Positions 13,008 to 22,983 of a DNA stretch of 64,000 nt are shown here, piece by piece; position 1 is the stretch's first letter, and each line of letters opens with the position of its first letter. The position numbers and the translations under genes were made by a program. Source of the DNA: Streptococcaceae bacterium AM104-57 (GTDB lineage Bacteria; Bacillota; Bacilli; Lactobacillales; Streptococcaceae); the NCBI GenBank assembly GCA_027659245.1, contig JAQDPW010000009.1, positions 8,850-72,849 of the forward strand. Reading direction: 5' to 3'. The notes beneath the pieces were generated by a model. It did no database searches. It was not told the DNA's origin and worked only from the letters and a program-made list of their open reading frames with translations.

Positions 13008-14167
13008 TTAGTTACCTTCATGCTAATCACCTTGAGGTAATTACTGCTTTCATCTTTTTTGTTATAGACAAAATCTGCTGGAAGTCCATATTTATTTAAA
13101 ATCTGGTAACTTCTTCCTGCAAAACCTTTGTCGATTTGTTCGGTGAACTTTTGACGGGAAACATTGGCAGCATTGGTGCTAGCAATGATCATACCTCCCG
13201 GATTTAAAATCTCTAAACTTTGGGAAATCAACTTGTGATAATCCTTAGCTACAGAGAAGGTTTGTTTTTTATTACGAGCAAAGCTAGGCGGATCAAGAAC
13301 GATGACATCGTAAGATAGCCCCTTACGTTTTGCATATTTAAAGTATTCAAACACATCCATGACGATGAAACGATGACTGTCAAGACTGAGTCCATTGGCA
13401 TGAAAATGAGCTTCTGACAGTTCTCTAGATCGCTTGGCTAAATCAACAGAGGTAGATTCACTGGCACCTCCCATGGCAGCAGCTACTGAAAAGGCAGCCG
13501 TGTAGGAAAACATATTGAGCAGGGACTTGCCCATGGCTAGACCATCTACCAAACTACCACGGACTTCGTGTTGATCCAAGAAGATGCCTGTCATAAGGCC
13601 ATCATTCATGAAGACTTGATAAAGAACTCCATTTTCAAGAACCGTAAAATTTTCTGGCGCTTCTTGACCATAGATATGAGCAGACTCAAAGTCTAGACCT
13701 TTAAAACGTATCTTTTCATAGGCACCCAAGACTTCAGGAAAGACCTGAACAAAGGCGGCTAGAATCTGTTGACGAAGTTGATAAATATAGGAGTTATACC
13801 AAGAGAAAACAACATACTCCCCATAGAGGTCCAGAGTCATTCCACCAAAACCGTCGCCTTCTTGATTAAACAAGCGAAAGGCCGTTGTTAAATCATCTTG
13901 GTAGTAGGCATCACGTTTTGATTTAGCTTGAGTAAATAGGTTTTCAAAAAAGACTTGGTCAAAAGAAACTTTCTGATTAGTTACGAACCAACCAATCCCT
14001 TTATTTTGACGAGATAGATAAGCCTTACCCAAAAACTGTTTATCTTGACTAAATAGCTCGACTTCCTGGTCAGTTTCAGATAGATCAGGAAAATCAATTT
14101 CCTCCAAAACTACCTGACCCTTATTTAGCTTTTTTTCAACACGTCGGCTGACGAATACTTTTTTCAT
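13004..14167 (-). CDS. class I rRNA large-subunit methyltransferase, RlmI-like
   Basis: A 387-residue protein with an N-terminal PUA-like RNA-binding domain (about 1-75) and a C-terminal Rossmann SAM methyltransferase: [16 protein letters not shown] is the SAM loop and [12 protein letters not shown] the catalytic DPP motif. Relatives methylate cytosine-5 of 23S rRNA. It is the first gene of the aro operon, yet has no metabolic link. The ATG falls 7 nt after a TGT-TATAAT extended -10, so the mRNA should be leaderless or nearly so, and no ribosome-binding site is present. Exact target base is not known from the sequence. Confidence 0.85.
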   Translation of the reverse strand: MKKVFVSRRVEKKLNKGQVVLEEIDFPDLSETDQEVELFSQDKQFLGKAYLSRQNKGIGWFVTNQKVSFDQVFFENLFTQAKSKRDAYYQDDLTTAFRLFNQEGDGFGGMTLDLYGEYVVFSWYNSYIYQLRQQILAAFVQVFPEVLGAYEKIRFKGLDFESAHIYGQEAPENFTVLENGVLYQVFMNDGLMTGIFLDQHEVRGSLVDGLAMGKSLLNMFSYTAAFSVAAAMGGASESTSVDLAKRSRELSEAHFHANGLSLDSHRFIVMDVFEYFKYAKRKGLSYDVIVLDPPSFARNKKQTFSVAKDYHKLISQSLEILNPGGMIIASTNAANVSRQKFTEQIDKGFAGRSYQILNKYGLPADFVYNKKDESSNYLKVISMKVTK

Positions 14168-14206
14168 AAATACTATTATAACAAATTTTGTGACAATTCA
14201 CAAAAT
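14168..14206 (-). promoter_or_regulatory. aro operon promoter with overlapping palindrome
   Basis: Minus-strand -35 TTGTGA (14203-14198), 17-bp spacer, -10 TATAAT (14180-14175) with a TG one base upstream. A near-perfect palindrome (9-bp arms ATTTTGTGA / TCACAAAAT around CAAT, 14185-14206) covers the -35, so a repressor is likely. Spacing between TGTGA and TCACA is 4 bp, not the 6 bp of Rex or CRP sites. The protein that binds is unknown. Confidence 0.6.
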
Positions 14207-14354
14207 AGAAACCATTTACAGCTTTTATCCCATCACTCTGCATGACAAGAGCAGGATGTACATCTTTCTATAATTCTTTTATAATATTTCAATTTTTGCA
14301 GGTCTCTGCCCATTCTTCAAAAAATAGACAGAACATTCAAAGAGTTTAATTACA

Positions 14355-14370
14355 ACGCAAACGTTTGCGT
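14355..14370. promoter_or_regulatory. MalR/CcpA-type operator upstream of amylase
   Basis: A perfect 16-bp palindrome, ACGCAAACGTTTGCGT. It equals the LacI/GalR-family operator described for pneumococcal MalR and also resembles a cre site. It overlaps the amylase -35, so maltose/maltodextrin induction or catabolite repression is expected. Confidence 0.75.
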
Positions 14371-14393
14371 ATTCTTTGGCTTTGTGCTACAAT
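14365..14393 (+). promoter_or_regulatory. amylase promoter
   Basis: -35 TTGCGT (14365-14370), 17-bp spacer, -10 TACAAT (14388-14393), ending 32 bp before the ATG. The -35 lies within the operator palindrome. Confidence 0.65.
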
Positions 14394-14425
14394 AATTCTC
14401 ATCACTGTAAGTAAGAGGATTAACT

Positions 14426-15877
14426 ATGAAAAATCAAACCCTAATGCAATATTTTGAGTGGTATCTCCCCCACGATGGAAATCACTGGACACGCCTAGCT
14501 GACGACGCTGAACACCTAGCCAACTTAGGCATTAGTCACATTTGGATGCCCCCTGCCTTCAAGGCAACAAATGAAAAAGATGTTGGCTATGGCGTCTATG
14601 ACCTATTTGACCTTGGAGAATTTAATCAGAAAGGTACTGTACGTACCAAGTATGGTTTTAAAGAAGACTATCTTCATGTCATCCAAACTTTAAAATCTCA
14701 TGGGATTCAACCAATGGCTGATATCGTCTTAAATCATAAGGCAGCCGCTGACCATTTAGAATCTTTCCAAGTGATAGAAGTGGATCCAGAAGATCGAACT
14801 GTGGAACTAGGAGAACCTTTTACCATCAATGGCTGGACTGGTTTTACTTTCGATGGACGACAAAATACCTACAATGACTTCCACTGGCACTGGTACCACT
14901 TTACTGGAACTGACTACGATGCTAAACGCCGTAAATCTGGAATCTATCTGATACAGGGAGACAACAAAGGCTGGGCTCATGAGGAATTAGTCGACAATGA
15001 GAATGGCAATTACGACTATCTCATGTATGCCGATCTAGATTTCAAACATCCTGAAGTGATACAAAATATTTACGATTGGGCAGATTGGTTTATGGAAACA
15101 ACTGGTGTAACTGGTTTCCGTTTGGATGCAGTCAAACACATTGACTCTTTCTTTATGCGCAATTTCATTCGCGATATCAAAGAAAAATATGGCCAAGATT
15201 TCTATGTCTTTGGAGAATTCTGGAATCCAGACAAGGAAGCAAATCTGGACTACCTCGATAAAATTGAAGAACGCTTTGATCTTGTCGATGTTCGCCTCCA
15301 TATGAATCTCTTTGAAGCAAGCCAAGCTGGTGCAGACTATGATTTGCGTACCATCTTTAATGATAGTCTCGTTCAAATCAAGCCAGATAAGGCTGTAACC
15401 TTTGTCGAAAACCATGACACCCAACGAGGTCAAGCTCTTGAATCTACTGTTGAAGAATGGTTTAAACCAGCAGCCTATGCTCTCATTCTTTTGCGTGAGC
15501 AGGGTCTACCATGTGTCTTTTACGGAGACTACTATGGGATTTCAGGACAGTATGCTCAGGAAGACTTCAAGGATGTCCTTGACCGTCTGCTTGCCATCCG
15601 AAAAGATTTGGCTTATGGAGAGCAGACTGACTACTTTGACGACCCTAATTGTATCGGTTGGGTTCGTTCAGGAGCTAAAAATCAATCACCACTTGCCATC
15701 ATAATTTCTAATGGCCAAGCAAACTCCAAAACTATGTTCGTCGGTCAAGAATGGGCTGGTCAATCCTTTGTTGATTTACTAGGAAATCATCTTGACCAAG
15801 TAACTATTAATGCTGAAGGTTATGGAGATTTCCCAGTTACAGAACGCTCTCTTAGTGTATGGGGACTGGCTAACTAA
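14426..15877 (+). CDS. amy: cytoplasmic alpha-amylase (GH13)
   Basis: A 483-residue GH13 subfamily 5-type alpha-amylase with no signal peptide, so it acts on imported or stored maltodextrin/glycogen. The four GH13 conserved regions are visible: DIVLNH (region I), GFRLDAVKH with the nucleophile Asp (II), FGEFW with the acid/base Glu (III), and FVENHDTQ (IV). SD AGAGGA precedes the ATG. It is a lone plus-strand gene facing the aro operon back to back, under a MalR-type operator. A BOX element and a terminator follow it. Confidence 0.93.
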   Translation: MKNQTLMQYFEWYLPHDGNHWTRLADDAEHLANLGISHIWMPPAFKATNEKDVGYGVYDLFDLGEFNQKGTVRTKYGFKEDYLHVIQTLKSHGIQPMADIVLNHKAAADHLESFQVIEVDPEDRTVELGEPFTINGWTGFTFDGRQNTYNDFHWHWYHFTGTDYDAKRRKSGIYLIQGDNKGWAHEELVDNENGNYDYLMYADLDFKHPEVIQNIYDWADWFMETTGVTGFRLDAVKHIDSFFMRNFIRDIKEKYGQDFYVFGEFWNPDKEANLDYLDKIEERFDLVDVRLHMNLFEASQAGADYDLRTIFNDSLVQIKPDKAVTFVENHDTQRGQALESTVEEWFKPAAYALILLREQGLPCVFYGDYYGISGQYAQEDFKDVLDRLLAIRKDLAYGEQTDYFDDPNCIGWVRSGAKNQSPLAIIISNGQANSKTMFVGQEWAGQSFVDLLGNHLDQVTINAEGYGDFPVTERSLSVWGLAN

Positions 15878-15883
15878 TCAATT

Positions 15884-15999
15884 AATACTCTTCGAAAATC
15901 TCTTCAAACCACGTCAGCTTCCATCTGCAACCTCGAAACATTGTTTTGAGCAACCTGCGGCTCGCTTCCTAGTTTGCTCTTTGATTTTCATTGAGTATA
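15884..15999. repeat. BOX element, internally shortened (boxA-boxC remnant)
   Basis: 116 bp with imperfect terminal inverted repeats (ATACTCTTCGAAAATC on the left; the right end reads GATTTTCATTGAGTAT). The left part matches pneumococcal boxA and the right part boxC (GAGCAACCTGCGGCT, AGTTTGCTCTTTG). The boxA segment targeted by the common BOX primer and a full boxB are missing. The sequence match is from memory of the family. Confidence 0.8.
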
Positions 16000-16009
16000 A
16001 AACACACAA

Positions 16010-16055
16010 AATGCCCACAAGCTAGATTTTCTTTCTAGTCTGTAGGCATTTTTTC
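16010..16055. terminator. bidirectional terminator between amylase and dnaD
   Basis: Arms AAATGCC(C)ACA / TGTAGGCATTT with an inner CTAG pair, followed by TTTTTTC on the plus strand and by a T-rich tract on the minus strand. It serves both the amylase and the metA-dnaD unit. Confidence 0.7.
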
Positions 16056-16076
16056 TATTATTATCAATACTTAAAA

Positions 16077-16751
16077 TTAGTCTTTCCAAAGATCCATAGC
16101 ATTTTGAAAATCTGCAGAAACTTGAACATTTTGAGGATTAGTCGCTTCTCTCTCCTGACGCTTCGCCTCTACCTGAACTACACTCTTAACGCCTTCATGA
16201 CGCCAGTTTCGTAGGATAGCCTGGATGTACTTCCAATTTGGTTTTCCATTTAAAACGGCTTCACGTAAGGCTTCTTTGATCAGGTCAGCACTGGTTCCGT
16301 CTTCTTTTAAACTCTTTTCTAAATCCTCAATTTCAAAAGGACTCAGGAGACGACCTAACTCTTGTTGGAAGGTTTCCACCAAGTCTTTCAAATCATTTTT
16401 AGCAGGTACAGCTTGGCTTGGTTCTTGCTTTTCAAAAAGCTGGTCCAAACGTTCTAAAGCAAGGGTCGCATCAAAAATAACTTCTATTTCGCCATTAAGT
16501 TCAATGGTTCGGTATTGAAGCAACCCTTTCTCAGTCAATCGTGAAATAGCTTGATTGACTTCATAGACTTTCTTGCCTATTTTCTCAGCGATTTGACTTG
16601 GGGACAATTCCCCTAAAACTGTTGTATTTTGTAGGTAAAAGAATTGCCAAACTAAGAAATCATCGCTTGATGAGAAAAGTTGATTGTAGTTTAAGAGCAG
16701 AGCACTTGGTAACACCAAGTTCCCTGATTTGAAAGCGTCTAAATATGTCAT
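16077..16751 (-). CDS. dnaD: DnaD-domain primosome protein
   Basis: A 224-residue DnaD-like protein: N-terminal winged-helix domain (about 1-95, including PSQIAEKIGKKVYEVNQAISRLTEKGLL) and a C-terminal DnaB/DnaD domain (about 115-190) with the YxxxIL motif in WKYIQAILRNW. It should help load the replicative helicase at restart or initiation. The start is set at 16751, where AGAGGA sits 5 nt upstream; an upstream in-frame start within metA has no SD. It lies 8 bp downstream of metA. Confidence 0.88.
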   Translation of the reverse strand: MTYLDAFKSGNLVLPSALLLNYNQLFSSSDDFLVWQFFYLQNTTVLGELSPSQIAEKIGKKVYEVNQAISRLTEKGLLQYRTIELNGEIEVIFDATLALERLDQLFEKQEPSQAVPAKNDLKDLVETFQQELGRLLSPFEIEDLEKSLKEDGTSADLIKEALREAVLNGKPNWKYIQAILRNWRHEGVKSVVQVEAKRQEREATNPQNVQVSADFQNAMDLWKD

Positions 16752-16759
16752 AATTCCTC

Positions 16760-17704
16760 TTATAAATATCCAAAATGAGACACATCTTCTTCTGCACTCT
16801 TCCACTCAAAAGGCGTTTCTTGGTAAACTGCATAATTTACCCAGTTACTGAAAAATAGAGCTGCTGAGGAACTCCACCTCATACATGGGAGTTCATGGAT
16901 GTCATCATTTTTGAAATAATTTTCTGGTATATGGGGATCTAAACCAGCATCTAGATCTCTGAAATATTCTTTGGCTAGTGTATCACGATCATACTCCAAA
17001 TGCCCAAAGCTATAAACTTCTCTTAAATCTCGGCTTGCAAGGATAGAGATTCCCACTTCTTTTCCAGATGCTAAGATCTCTAAATTTGTTTTATTTACAA
17101 TGTCTTCTTTGAGAATTTCTGTGTGACGAGAATGGGGAGACACATACAAATCATCAAAACCTCTCAGCAAAAGATGACCTTCTTTTAAAACATCCTGAGG
17201 ATAAATTCCCGAAAGTTTTTGAGCCATCTGGTGTTTATCTACGCCGTAACGATAGTAGAGGCCAGCCTGTGCTCCCCAGCAAATATGCAGGGTTGAAAAG
17301 ACATGAGTCTTTGACCAATCGATGACCTGAGTAAATTCCTCCCAGTAGTCCACTTCTTCAAAAGGAAGATGTTCGACTGGTGCTCCTGTGATAATCAAGC
17401 CATCAAAATACTGGTCTTGAACTTCTGAAAAGGTCTTATAAAAAGTCTCCATATGTTCAGAACGAGTTGTTTTCGATTGGTGACTTTCCATATAGAGAAA
17501 TTCAATATCCAACTGTAAGGGAGTATTAGCCAAATGCCTCAAGAGCTGGGTTTCCGTTACAATTTTTTGAGGCATCAGATTTAAAATCAGAATTTTTAGC
17601 GGGCGGATATCCTGATGAGCCGCTCGTTGGTCATCCATGACGAAAATATTTTCCGTTCGTAAAATCTCAACTGCTGGTAATTTTTTATCAATTCGAATCG
17701 GCAT
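16760..17704 (-). CDS. metA: homoserine O-acyltransferase MetA
   Basis: A 314-residue MetA-type homoserine O-acyltransferase, first committed step of methionine synthesis. The nucleophile Cys is in [15 protein letters not shown], the catalytic His in SPHSRHTE, and the Glu in GHLEYD. The acyl donor (succinyl- or acetyl-CoA) cannot be fixed by family name alone; many Gram-positive MetA enzymes use acetyl-CoA. SD GGAG lies 6 nt before the ATG. A strong promoter with MET-box-like sites lies upstream. Confidence 0.93.
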   Translation of the reverse strand: MPIRIDKKLPAVEILRTENIFVMDDQRAAHQDIRPLKILILNLMPQKIVTETQLLRHLANTPLQLDIEFLYMESHQSKTTRSEHMETFYKTFSEVQDQYFDGLIITGAPVEHLPFEEVDYWEEFTQVIDWSKTHVFSTLHICWGAQAGLYYRYGVDKHQMAQKLSGIYPQDVLKEGHLLLRGFDDLYVSPHSRHTEILKEDIVNKTNLEILASGKEVGISILASRDLREVYSFGHLEYDRDTLAKEYFRDLDAGLDPHIPENYFKNDDIHELPCMRWSSSAALFFSNWVNYAVYQETPFEWKSAEEDVSHFGYL

Positions 17705-17790
17705 GGAAATCTCCTTACTCTATCAATATTGGACTCAGGTAAACATAGTATCGTCAACGGGGAAAAATGCTGACGTTTCTCTTTCCCTTT

Positions 17791-17826
17791 ATTATACTGT
17801 AAGAAGATATAGTTTTCAATTATAGT
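17791..17826 (-). promoter_or_regulatory. metA promoter with MetR/MtaR-like half-sites
   Basis: Minus-strand -35 TTGAAA (17819-17814), 17-bp spacer, -10 TATAAT (17796-17791). Two direct copies of AAACTATA-like sequence (ACTATA at 17813-17808 and 17826-17821) flank the -35; AAACTATA is a half-site of the streptococcal MET box bound by LysR-type MtaR/MetR. The regulator call is inference. Confidence 0.5.
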
Positions 17827-17896
17827 TTTTCTCTAACTAGGTATAGCTTATTTTTATATCAAATGAAGAGAAAACAGCCCTAGGGACTGTTTTTCA

Positions 17897-18409
17897 TTAA
17901 TAATGCATAAGCACCTTGTAGTCGTAATCTCCGATAGCTTCACGACCTTTAAGCTCATCAAGTTCGATCAAGAAGGCACAACCTGCTACGATTCCACCTA
18001 ATTTTTCAATCATTTCGATGGTAGCCTTAACAGTACCACCTGTTGCCAAGAGGTCATCTACGATAAGAACACGTTGTCCTGGTTTGATAGCATCTGCGTG
18101 CATAGTCAAAGTATCAACACCATATTCTTTTTCATAGTCAGCTGAAACAACTTCACGTGGTAGTTTTCCAGGCTTACGAACAGGCGCAAAACCGATTCCC
18201 AATTCAAAAGCGACTGGACATCCAACGATAAATCCACGCGCTTCTGGTCCAACAATCATATCGATTTTTTTGTCAGTAGCGTATTGGACGATTTCACGAA
18301 CAGCATAGCTATAGGCATTACCATCAGCCATCAAGGGACTGATATCACGGAAGACAATTCCTTCCTTAGGGTAGTTTTCAATGGTTGCAATGTAATCTTT
18401 TAAGTTCAT
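17897..18409 (-). CDS. apt: adenine phosphoribosyltransferase
   Basis: A 170-residue type I PRTase salvaging adenine to AMP with PRPP. The PRPP loop is [13 protein letters not shown] (about 117-129), [10 protein letters not shown] contacts the substrate, and FRDISPL near 21 is typical of APRT. The length is usual. A weak hairpin lies upstream (18477-18506), then its own extended -10 promoter. Confidence 0.95.
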   Translation of the reverse strand: MNLKDYIATIENYPKEGIVFRDISPLMADGNAYSYAVREIVQYATDKKIDMIVGPEARGFIVGCPVAFELGIGFAPVRKPGKLPREVVSADYEKEYGVDTLTMHADAIKPGQRVLIVDDLLATGGTVKATIEMIEKLGGIVAGCAFLIELDELKGREAIGDYDYKVLMHY

Positions 18410-18441
18410 AGCATTTCTTTCTTTTAAAATTTTTACTCTCT

Positions 18442-18450
18442 ATTATAACA
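18442..18450 (-). promoter_or_regulatory. apt promoter, extended -10
   Basis: Minus-strand TGT-TATAAT, with TATAAT at 18447-18442, about 33 bp ahead of the apt ATG. No clear -35. Confidence 0.5.
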
Positions 18451-18549
18451 CATTTCTTAGAAAAGAGAAATAGAAAGAAGCCTTGACACTTGGTACAAGA
18501 CTTCTCATTTTTTCCTTCAATTGTTGCTATCATTGACTGAATGAAGTTT

Positions 18550-19143
18550 TTACTTCTTTTTGCTTTTAGATTTGTGATTGCCTTGACGATTTTGTTGGAT
18601 ACGCCATTCTCTTTCAAAGTAGGTCATTGTTTCAAATACTCTGCCTGGTAAACCGACATCCAGTAAGTAGATTGTAATTTTTAAAACGTTAGAATGTTTA
18701 GCAGCCGTAAATCTACTTCGCAGTCGATTCCATAGAGATTTCGTTTTTACAAGGTCTTTGTCAAAAAAACAAACTTCAATCTGGTAAATATCCCTCGAAC
18801 TTCCACCACCCTTAATTCTCATAAGAGAAAATGTTTCTACCTGGCCCCAGGAATAAAACTGCCAGTCTTTTTTAGGATGTGGCTTATAGGAAAAACCTTG
18901 AGCTGTACATTTTAAATACTCTTTATCTGATAGAAGAATCTGTATTCGTTCATACAAGAGCCATCCAACAATGATGATTAAGAATAAGACAAAGAGTCTT
19001 AATGCCACCAATCCCACAAGTGCCCCCTTGGGATAGGTCAGCATAAAAGATAGAATCCAAAGAAGAAAAGCTAACTCAACTAAGCAGAGAAGAATAGTCC
19101 AGATGATTTTCTTACTGCTCCATTTGATGATTTTTTCTTCCAT
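18550..19143 (-). CDS. membrane protein of unknown function
   Basis: A 197-residue protein I do not recognise with confidence. Residues 13-35 and 42-64 form two transmembrane helices, followed by a cytoplasmic domain of about 130 residues with a WQFYSWGQVETFSL strand pattern like a PH-type beta domain, and a very basic Lys/Ser tail (HKSKSKKK). The overall plan resembles the STM3941-like family (weak). Its ATG overlaps the stop of the ABC-F gene by 1 bp (TAATG), so it is translated with it. Confidence 0.7.
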   Translation of the reverse strand: MEEKIIKWSSKKIIWTILLCLVELAFLLWILSFMLTYPKGALVGLVALRLFVLFLIIIVGWLLYERIQILLSDKEYLKCTAQGFSYKPHPKKDWQFYSWGQVETFSLMRIKGGGSSRDIYQIEVCFFDKDLVKTKSLWNRLRSRFTAAKHSNVLKITIYLLDVGLPGRVFETMTYFEREWRIQQNRQGNHKSKSKKK

Positions 19144-21011
19144 TAAGCTAACTCACTTAAATATTCATAGCGTTCATATTTTTCAAGCAAGGCTTCATTC
19201 TTTTCATCTAACTCTTTTTGAAGAGTAGCTAGCTTCCCAAAGTCCGAGCCATTGGCCTGCATTTCCTCTTCAATGACAGAGATACGGTTTTCCAAGGCTT
19301 CGATGTCACCTTCAATACTTGCCCACTCTTGCTTTTCTTGGTAGGTCATGCGTTTCTTTTCTTCACGGACCTTGACGACTTTTTCCTTCTCAGCCTTTTG
19401 AACTTGACTTGTCGCTTCTTCTTCGAAGGCCTTTTCATCCAGATAATCGGTATAGTGGCCAAAGAAGGGACGGATGGTGCCATTCTCAAAGGCAAGGATC
19501 TTAGTCGCCACCTTATCAAGAAAATAGCGATCGTGACTAACTGTCAAGACTGGACCTGCAAAGCCCTGTAAGAAATTTTCTAGAACTGTCAAGGTTGCAA
19601 TGTCTAGGTCATTAGTCGGTTCGTCTAATAAAAGTACATTAGGCTTTTCTAGGAGAAGTTTAAGGAGGTAAAGTCGTTTTTTCTCACCACCAGACAACTT
19701 CTCAATCAAGGTGCCGTGAGTTGAGCGCGGAAAAAGGAACTGTTCTAATAACTCCGCGATAGAGGTCGTAGAGCCACCACTGGTCTTAACCTCTTCTGCC
19801 ACTTCCTGCAGGTAATTGATAACACGCTTGCTTTCATCCAAGCCCTCGATTTGCTGAGAGAAATAGGCGATGCGAACCGTTTCGCCGATGATAACTTGTC
19901 CTTCAGTAGCTTCAAGTCTTCCTGCAATAAGGTTAAGAAGGGTTGACTTCCCAACTCCATTGTCCCCGACGATTCCGATACGGTCTTTGGCTTGTACCAA
20001 AAGATTAAAATCTTGCAAAATCGGTTTGTCATCATAGGCAAAGGAAACATCCTTAAACTCGATCACCTTCTTACCGATACGGCTGGTTTCAAAATTCATG
20101 CTCAAGTCTGTCTCAGCTGTAGTTCCTGAGACTTCTTTTTTCAGATCATGGAAACGATTGATCCGAGCTTGTTGCTTGGTTGCACGAGCCTGTGGTTGTC
20201 TGCGCATCCAGGCCAATTCCTGCTTATAAAGTTGCTCTTTTTTGTGGAGAAGAGCAGCATCACGCTCATCCTGTTCCGCCTTGAGGCGAACATAGTCCTG
20301 ATAATTGCCCTGATATTCTGTCAAACCAGCACGGTCCAACTCGAAAATTCGCGTCGAAAGCGCATCTAGGAAATAACGATCGTGGGTGATAAAGAGAACA
20401 GTTTTCTTGGAATTTTTCAAAAAGAGAGTCAACCATTCAATGGTCGCAATGTCCAGATGGTTGGTTGGCTCATCAAGAAGCAAAAGATCATGGTTGCCCA
20501 GAAGAACTTGGGCCAACTGGACCCGTCTTCGCAAACCACCTGACAGGGCTCCAACGGGAGTTGATAAATCCTGAATTCCCAACTTACTGAGAACGGTCTT
20601 GACCTGACTCTCAATTTCCCAAGCTTGGAGGGAATCCATCTCCGCCATAACCCTTTCCAAACGTGCCTGCTTGTCCTCACTGTAGTTGAGCATGAGCAAT
20701 TCATACTCACGGATCAACTGGATTTCTTTCAAATCACTCGATAGAACAGTATCCAAGACAGTCTTGCTATCATCAAAATCTGGATCCTGGGTCAGATAAC
20801 CAATCTTGTAGTCGTTTTTTGCCGAAAAAGGGCTTACGTCACCATCAAAACCAGAAACTCCTGAAAGCACATCTAAAAGGGTTGTTTTTCCAGTTCCGTT
20901 GACACCGATAAGACCGATTCTATCCAAGTCATGGATGATAAAGGAAATATCCTTAAAGACAGTCTTATCTCCAACGGATTTACTTAGTTTTTCAACAATA
21001 AAATCACTCAT
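19143..21011 (-). CDS. ABC-F family ATPase
   Basis: A 622-residue soluble protein with two ABC domains and no membrane segment. Walker A sequences are GVNGTGKTT (about 36) and GDNGVGKST (about 350); signature motifs are [12 protein letters not shown] and [12 protein letters not shown]; both Walker B motifs read [10 protein letters not shown]-site linker lies at about 240-310 and a coiled-coil C-terminus at about 545-622, the plan of Uup-like ABC-F proteins that act on ribosomes. Not obviously an antibiotic-resistance type. It overlaps cca upstream by 4 bp and the membrane protein downstream by 1 bp. Confidence 0.9.
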   Translation of the reverse strand: MSDFIVEKLSKSVGDKTVFKDISFIIHDLDRIGLIGVNGTGKTTLLDVLSGVSGFDGDVSPFSAKNDYKIGYLTQDPDFDDSKTVLDTVLSSDLKEIQLIREYELLMLNYSEDKQARLERVMAEMDSLQAWEIESQVKTVLSKLGIQDLSTPVGALSGGLRRRVQLAQVLLGNHDLLLLDEPTNHLDIATIEWLTLFLKNSKKTVLFITHDRYFLDALSTRIFELDRAGLTEYQGNYQDYVRLKAEQDERDAALLHKKEQLYKQELAWMRRQPQARATKQQARINRFHDLKKEVSGTTAETDLSMNFETSRIGKKVIEFKDVSFAYDDKPILQDFNLLVQAKDRIGIVGDNGVGKSTLLNLIAGRLEATEGQVIIGETVRIAYFSQQIEGLDESKRVINYLQEVAEEVKTSGGSTTSIAELLEQFLFPRSTHGTLIEKLSGGEKKRLYLLKLLLEKPNVLLLDEPTNDLDIATLTVLENFLQGFAGPVLTVSHDRYFLDKVATKILAFENGTIRPFFGHYTDYLDEKAFEEEATSQVQKAEKEKVVKVREEKKRMTYQEKQEWASIEGDIEALENRISVIEEEMQANGSDFGKLATLQKELDEKNEALLEKYERYEYLSELA

Positions 21012-22207
21012 TTTTTCTCCCTCAAGTAGGCATGAATAGCTTCCAAGTTATTTTCCAAATCTCCATCCACAATAGCATACTCAATCTCTGCTAAAATTTC
21101 TCCCATTTCTGGTCCTGGCTGATAACCGTATTCCTTGATGAGAATCCCACCGTTGATTTGAATTTCTTTCTTATCATGGATAGTTAGGCTGTGGTAAGTC
21201 TCTTCGATAGCCTGTGGATTGACTTCTTTTCCTTGAGCCTGACGAAGATTTTCAGCCTGTAAAAGCAAATCTAGATCAAAACGGTAACAATCGCGCTTGC
21301 TTAGTTCCCCTTCTTCACGAAGTTCTAAGATCGTAAGTAAATCTTGAACTTGCTTAGCGAATTGACGCGAAGTTTTCCAATGTTTCAAAAAATGTTGAGC
21401 ATCTTCCACTTCTAAAACCCATAAAAGTGCAGCCCAGGCTTGTTCAGAAGATTCAAAGGTAAAATCAGCCTCTAAATCAAATAAAGACTGGAGTTTCGTC
21501 TGACTAGCCACCATATCTGGAAGATAATCATAAGCTTGACTCTCAATCATAGATGATAAACCTACTTGCCAATAGGGAGCCAGTAAAAGCTTATCAAACT
21601 CGACAAAGGTGCGCTCCACAGAGATTTTCTCCAAGAGTGGCGTTAAGGCCTTCATCGCTTCAAACGTTTCTTGCTCGAGTTCAAAACCAAGACTAGCTTG
21701 GAAACGAAAGCTACGCATGATGCGTAGCGCATCTTCATTGAAACGTTCACTAGCTACACCGACAGCTCGCAGGACCTGGTTTTCTAAATCTTTGAGACCA
21801 TCAAATAAATCGACGATTTCCCCTGTCTCATCCAAGGCAAAGGCATTGACTGTGAAATCTCGGCGTTTGAGATCTTCTTCTAACGAACGAACAAAAGAAA
21901 CTGAACTTGGTCTACGGTAGTCTACATAGACATCCTCAGTTCTAAAAGTGGTTACTTCGTACTCTTCATCTCCGTCTAAAACCAAAACTGTTCCGTGCTC
22001 AATGCCAATGTCAGCTGTACGTGGAAAAATCTGCTTGGTCTCTTCTGGATAAGATGAAGTCGCAATATCCACATCATGGATGGGACGATTGAGTAGGGCA
22101 TCCCTAACAGAGCCACCCACAAAATAAGCTTCAAATCCTGCTTCTTTAATTTTTTCTAATACTGGTAAAGCCTTCTGAAATTCAGAAGGCATTTTTGTTA
22201 ATCTCAT
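21008..22207 (-). CDS. cca: CCA tRNA nucleotidyltransferase
   Basis: A 399-residue class II nucleotidyltransferase that builds or repairs the 3-prime CCA of tRNAs. The head has GGSVRDALL near 32 and DVDIATS, with the metal-binding Dx[11 protein letters not shown] near 113 and RIMRSFRF are further signatures. No HD domain is seen, as usual in Firmicutes. It overlaps dapB by 4 bp. Confidence 0.94.
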   Translation of the reverse strand: MRLTKMPSEFQKALPVLEKIKEAGFEAYFVGGSVRDALLNRPIHDVDIATSSYPEETKQIFPRTADIGIEHGTVLVLDGDEEYEVTTFRTEDVYVDYRRPSSVSFVRSLEEDLKRRDFTVNAFALDETGEIVDLFDGLKDLENQVLRAVGVASERFNEDALRIMRSFRFQASLGFELEQETFEAMKALTPLLEKISVERTFVEFDKLLLAPYWQVGLSSMIESQAYDYLPDMVASQTKLQSLFDLEADFTFESSEQAWAALLWVLEVEDAQHFLKHWKTSRQFAKQVQDLLTILELREEGELSKRDCYRFDLDLLLQAENLRQAQGKEVNPQAIEETYHSLTIHDKKEIQINGGILIKEYGYQPGPEMGEILAEIEYAIVDGDLENNLEAIHAYLREKK

Positions 22208-22971
22208 AATAAGTGTTCTAATCCATAGACAAGCTCATGACGCTTGACAACTTCTTTGATTCCCAAATTCACCCCTGTCATGAAGGAGCTACGATCATAG
22301 GAGTCATGACGCAGAGTCAATCCCTCTCCTTGATTTCCAAAAATGACCTCTTGATGAGCTACCAAACCTGGCAAACGGACTGAGTGGATTCGCATACCTT
22401 CAAAGTCTGCACCACGCGCACCAGGTATGAGTTCTTCCTCATCACTGGCACCTTGTTGAATTGATTCTCGTACCTCTGCCATCAACTCGGCTGTTTTGAT
22501 AGCTGTTCCGCTCGGAGCATCTTTTTTTTTGTCATGGTGAAGCTCGATAATCTCCACATTTGGGAAATATTTTGCTGCTTGTGCCGCGAATTGCATGAGC
22601 AAGACAGCACCCAAAGCAAAGTTAGGAGCAATCAAACCACCCAAGTTTTTAGAACGAGAAAATTCTTTTAGTTCTTCAATCTCTTGACTAGTGAAACCTG
22701 TTGTTCCAACTACTGGAGCAAAGCCATTTTCAAGAGCAAAGCGTGTATTCTCATAGGCGACAGCTGGTGTAGTAAAGTCAACCCATACATCTGCCTCAAA
22801 ACCTGCCAAGTCATTCTTATCATTGAATACTGGAATTCCCTGCCAGTCAGATGCAGACTCAAAAGGATCTAAAACCGCTACCAGTTCAAGTTCAGGATCA
22901 GAAAAAACCATTTGACAAGCAGCCTGACCCATCTTTCCCTTAAAACCAGCAATAATTACTCGAATACTCAT
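22204..22971 (-). CDS. dapB: 4-hydroxy-tetrahydrodipicolinate reductase
   Basis: A 255-residue DapB, reducing HTPA in lysine/diaminopimelate synthesis. [10 protein letters not shown] is the nucleotide loop, [15 protein letters not shown] the catalytic His/Lys loop. It heads the dapB-cca-ABC-F run. An unusual repeated, hairpin-forming region occupies the 275 bp between it and degV. SD GGAG precedes the ATG. Confidence 0.95.
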   Translation of the reverse strand: MSIRVIIAGFKGKMGQAACQMVFSDPELELVAVLDPFESASDWQGIPVFNDKNDLAGFEADVWVDFTTPAVAYENTRFALENGFAPVVGTTGFTSQEIEELKEFSRSKNLGGLIAPNFALGAVLLMQFAAQAAKYFPNVEIIELHHDKKKDAPSGTAIKTAELMAEVRESIQQGASDEEELIPGARGADFEGMRIHSVRLPGLVAHQEVIFGNQGEGLTLRHDSYDRSSFMTGVNLGIKEVVKRHELVYGLEHLL

Positions 22972-22983
22972 CTCTACTCCTGT

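Noticed and set aside
14185..14206. Rex binding site call for the aro palindrome
   Set aside because: TGTGA and TCACA are 4 bp apart, whereas Rex and CRP sites have 6, so I report it only as an unknown palindrome.
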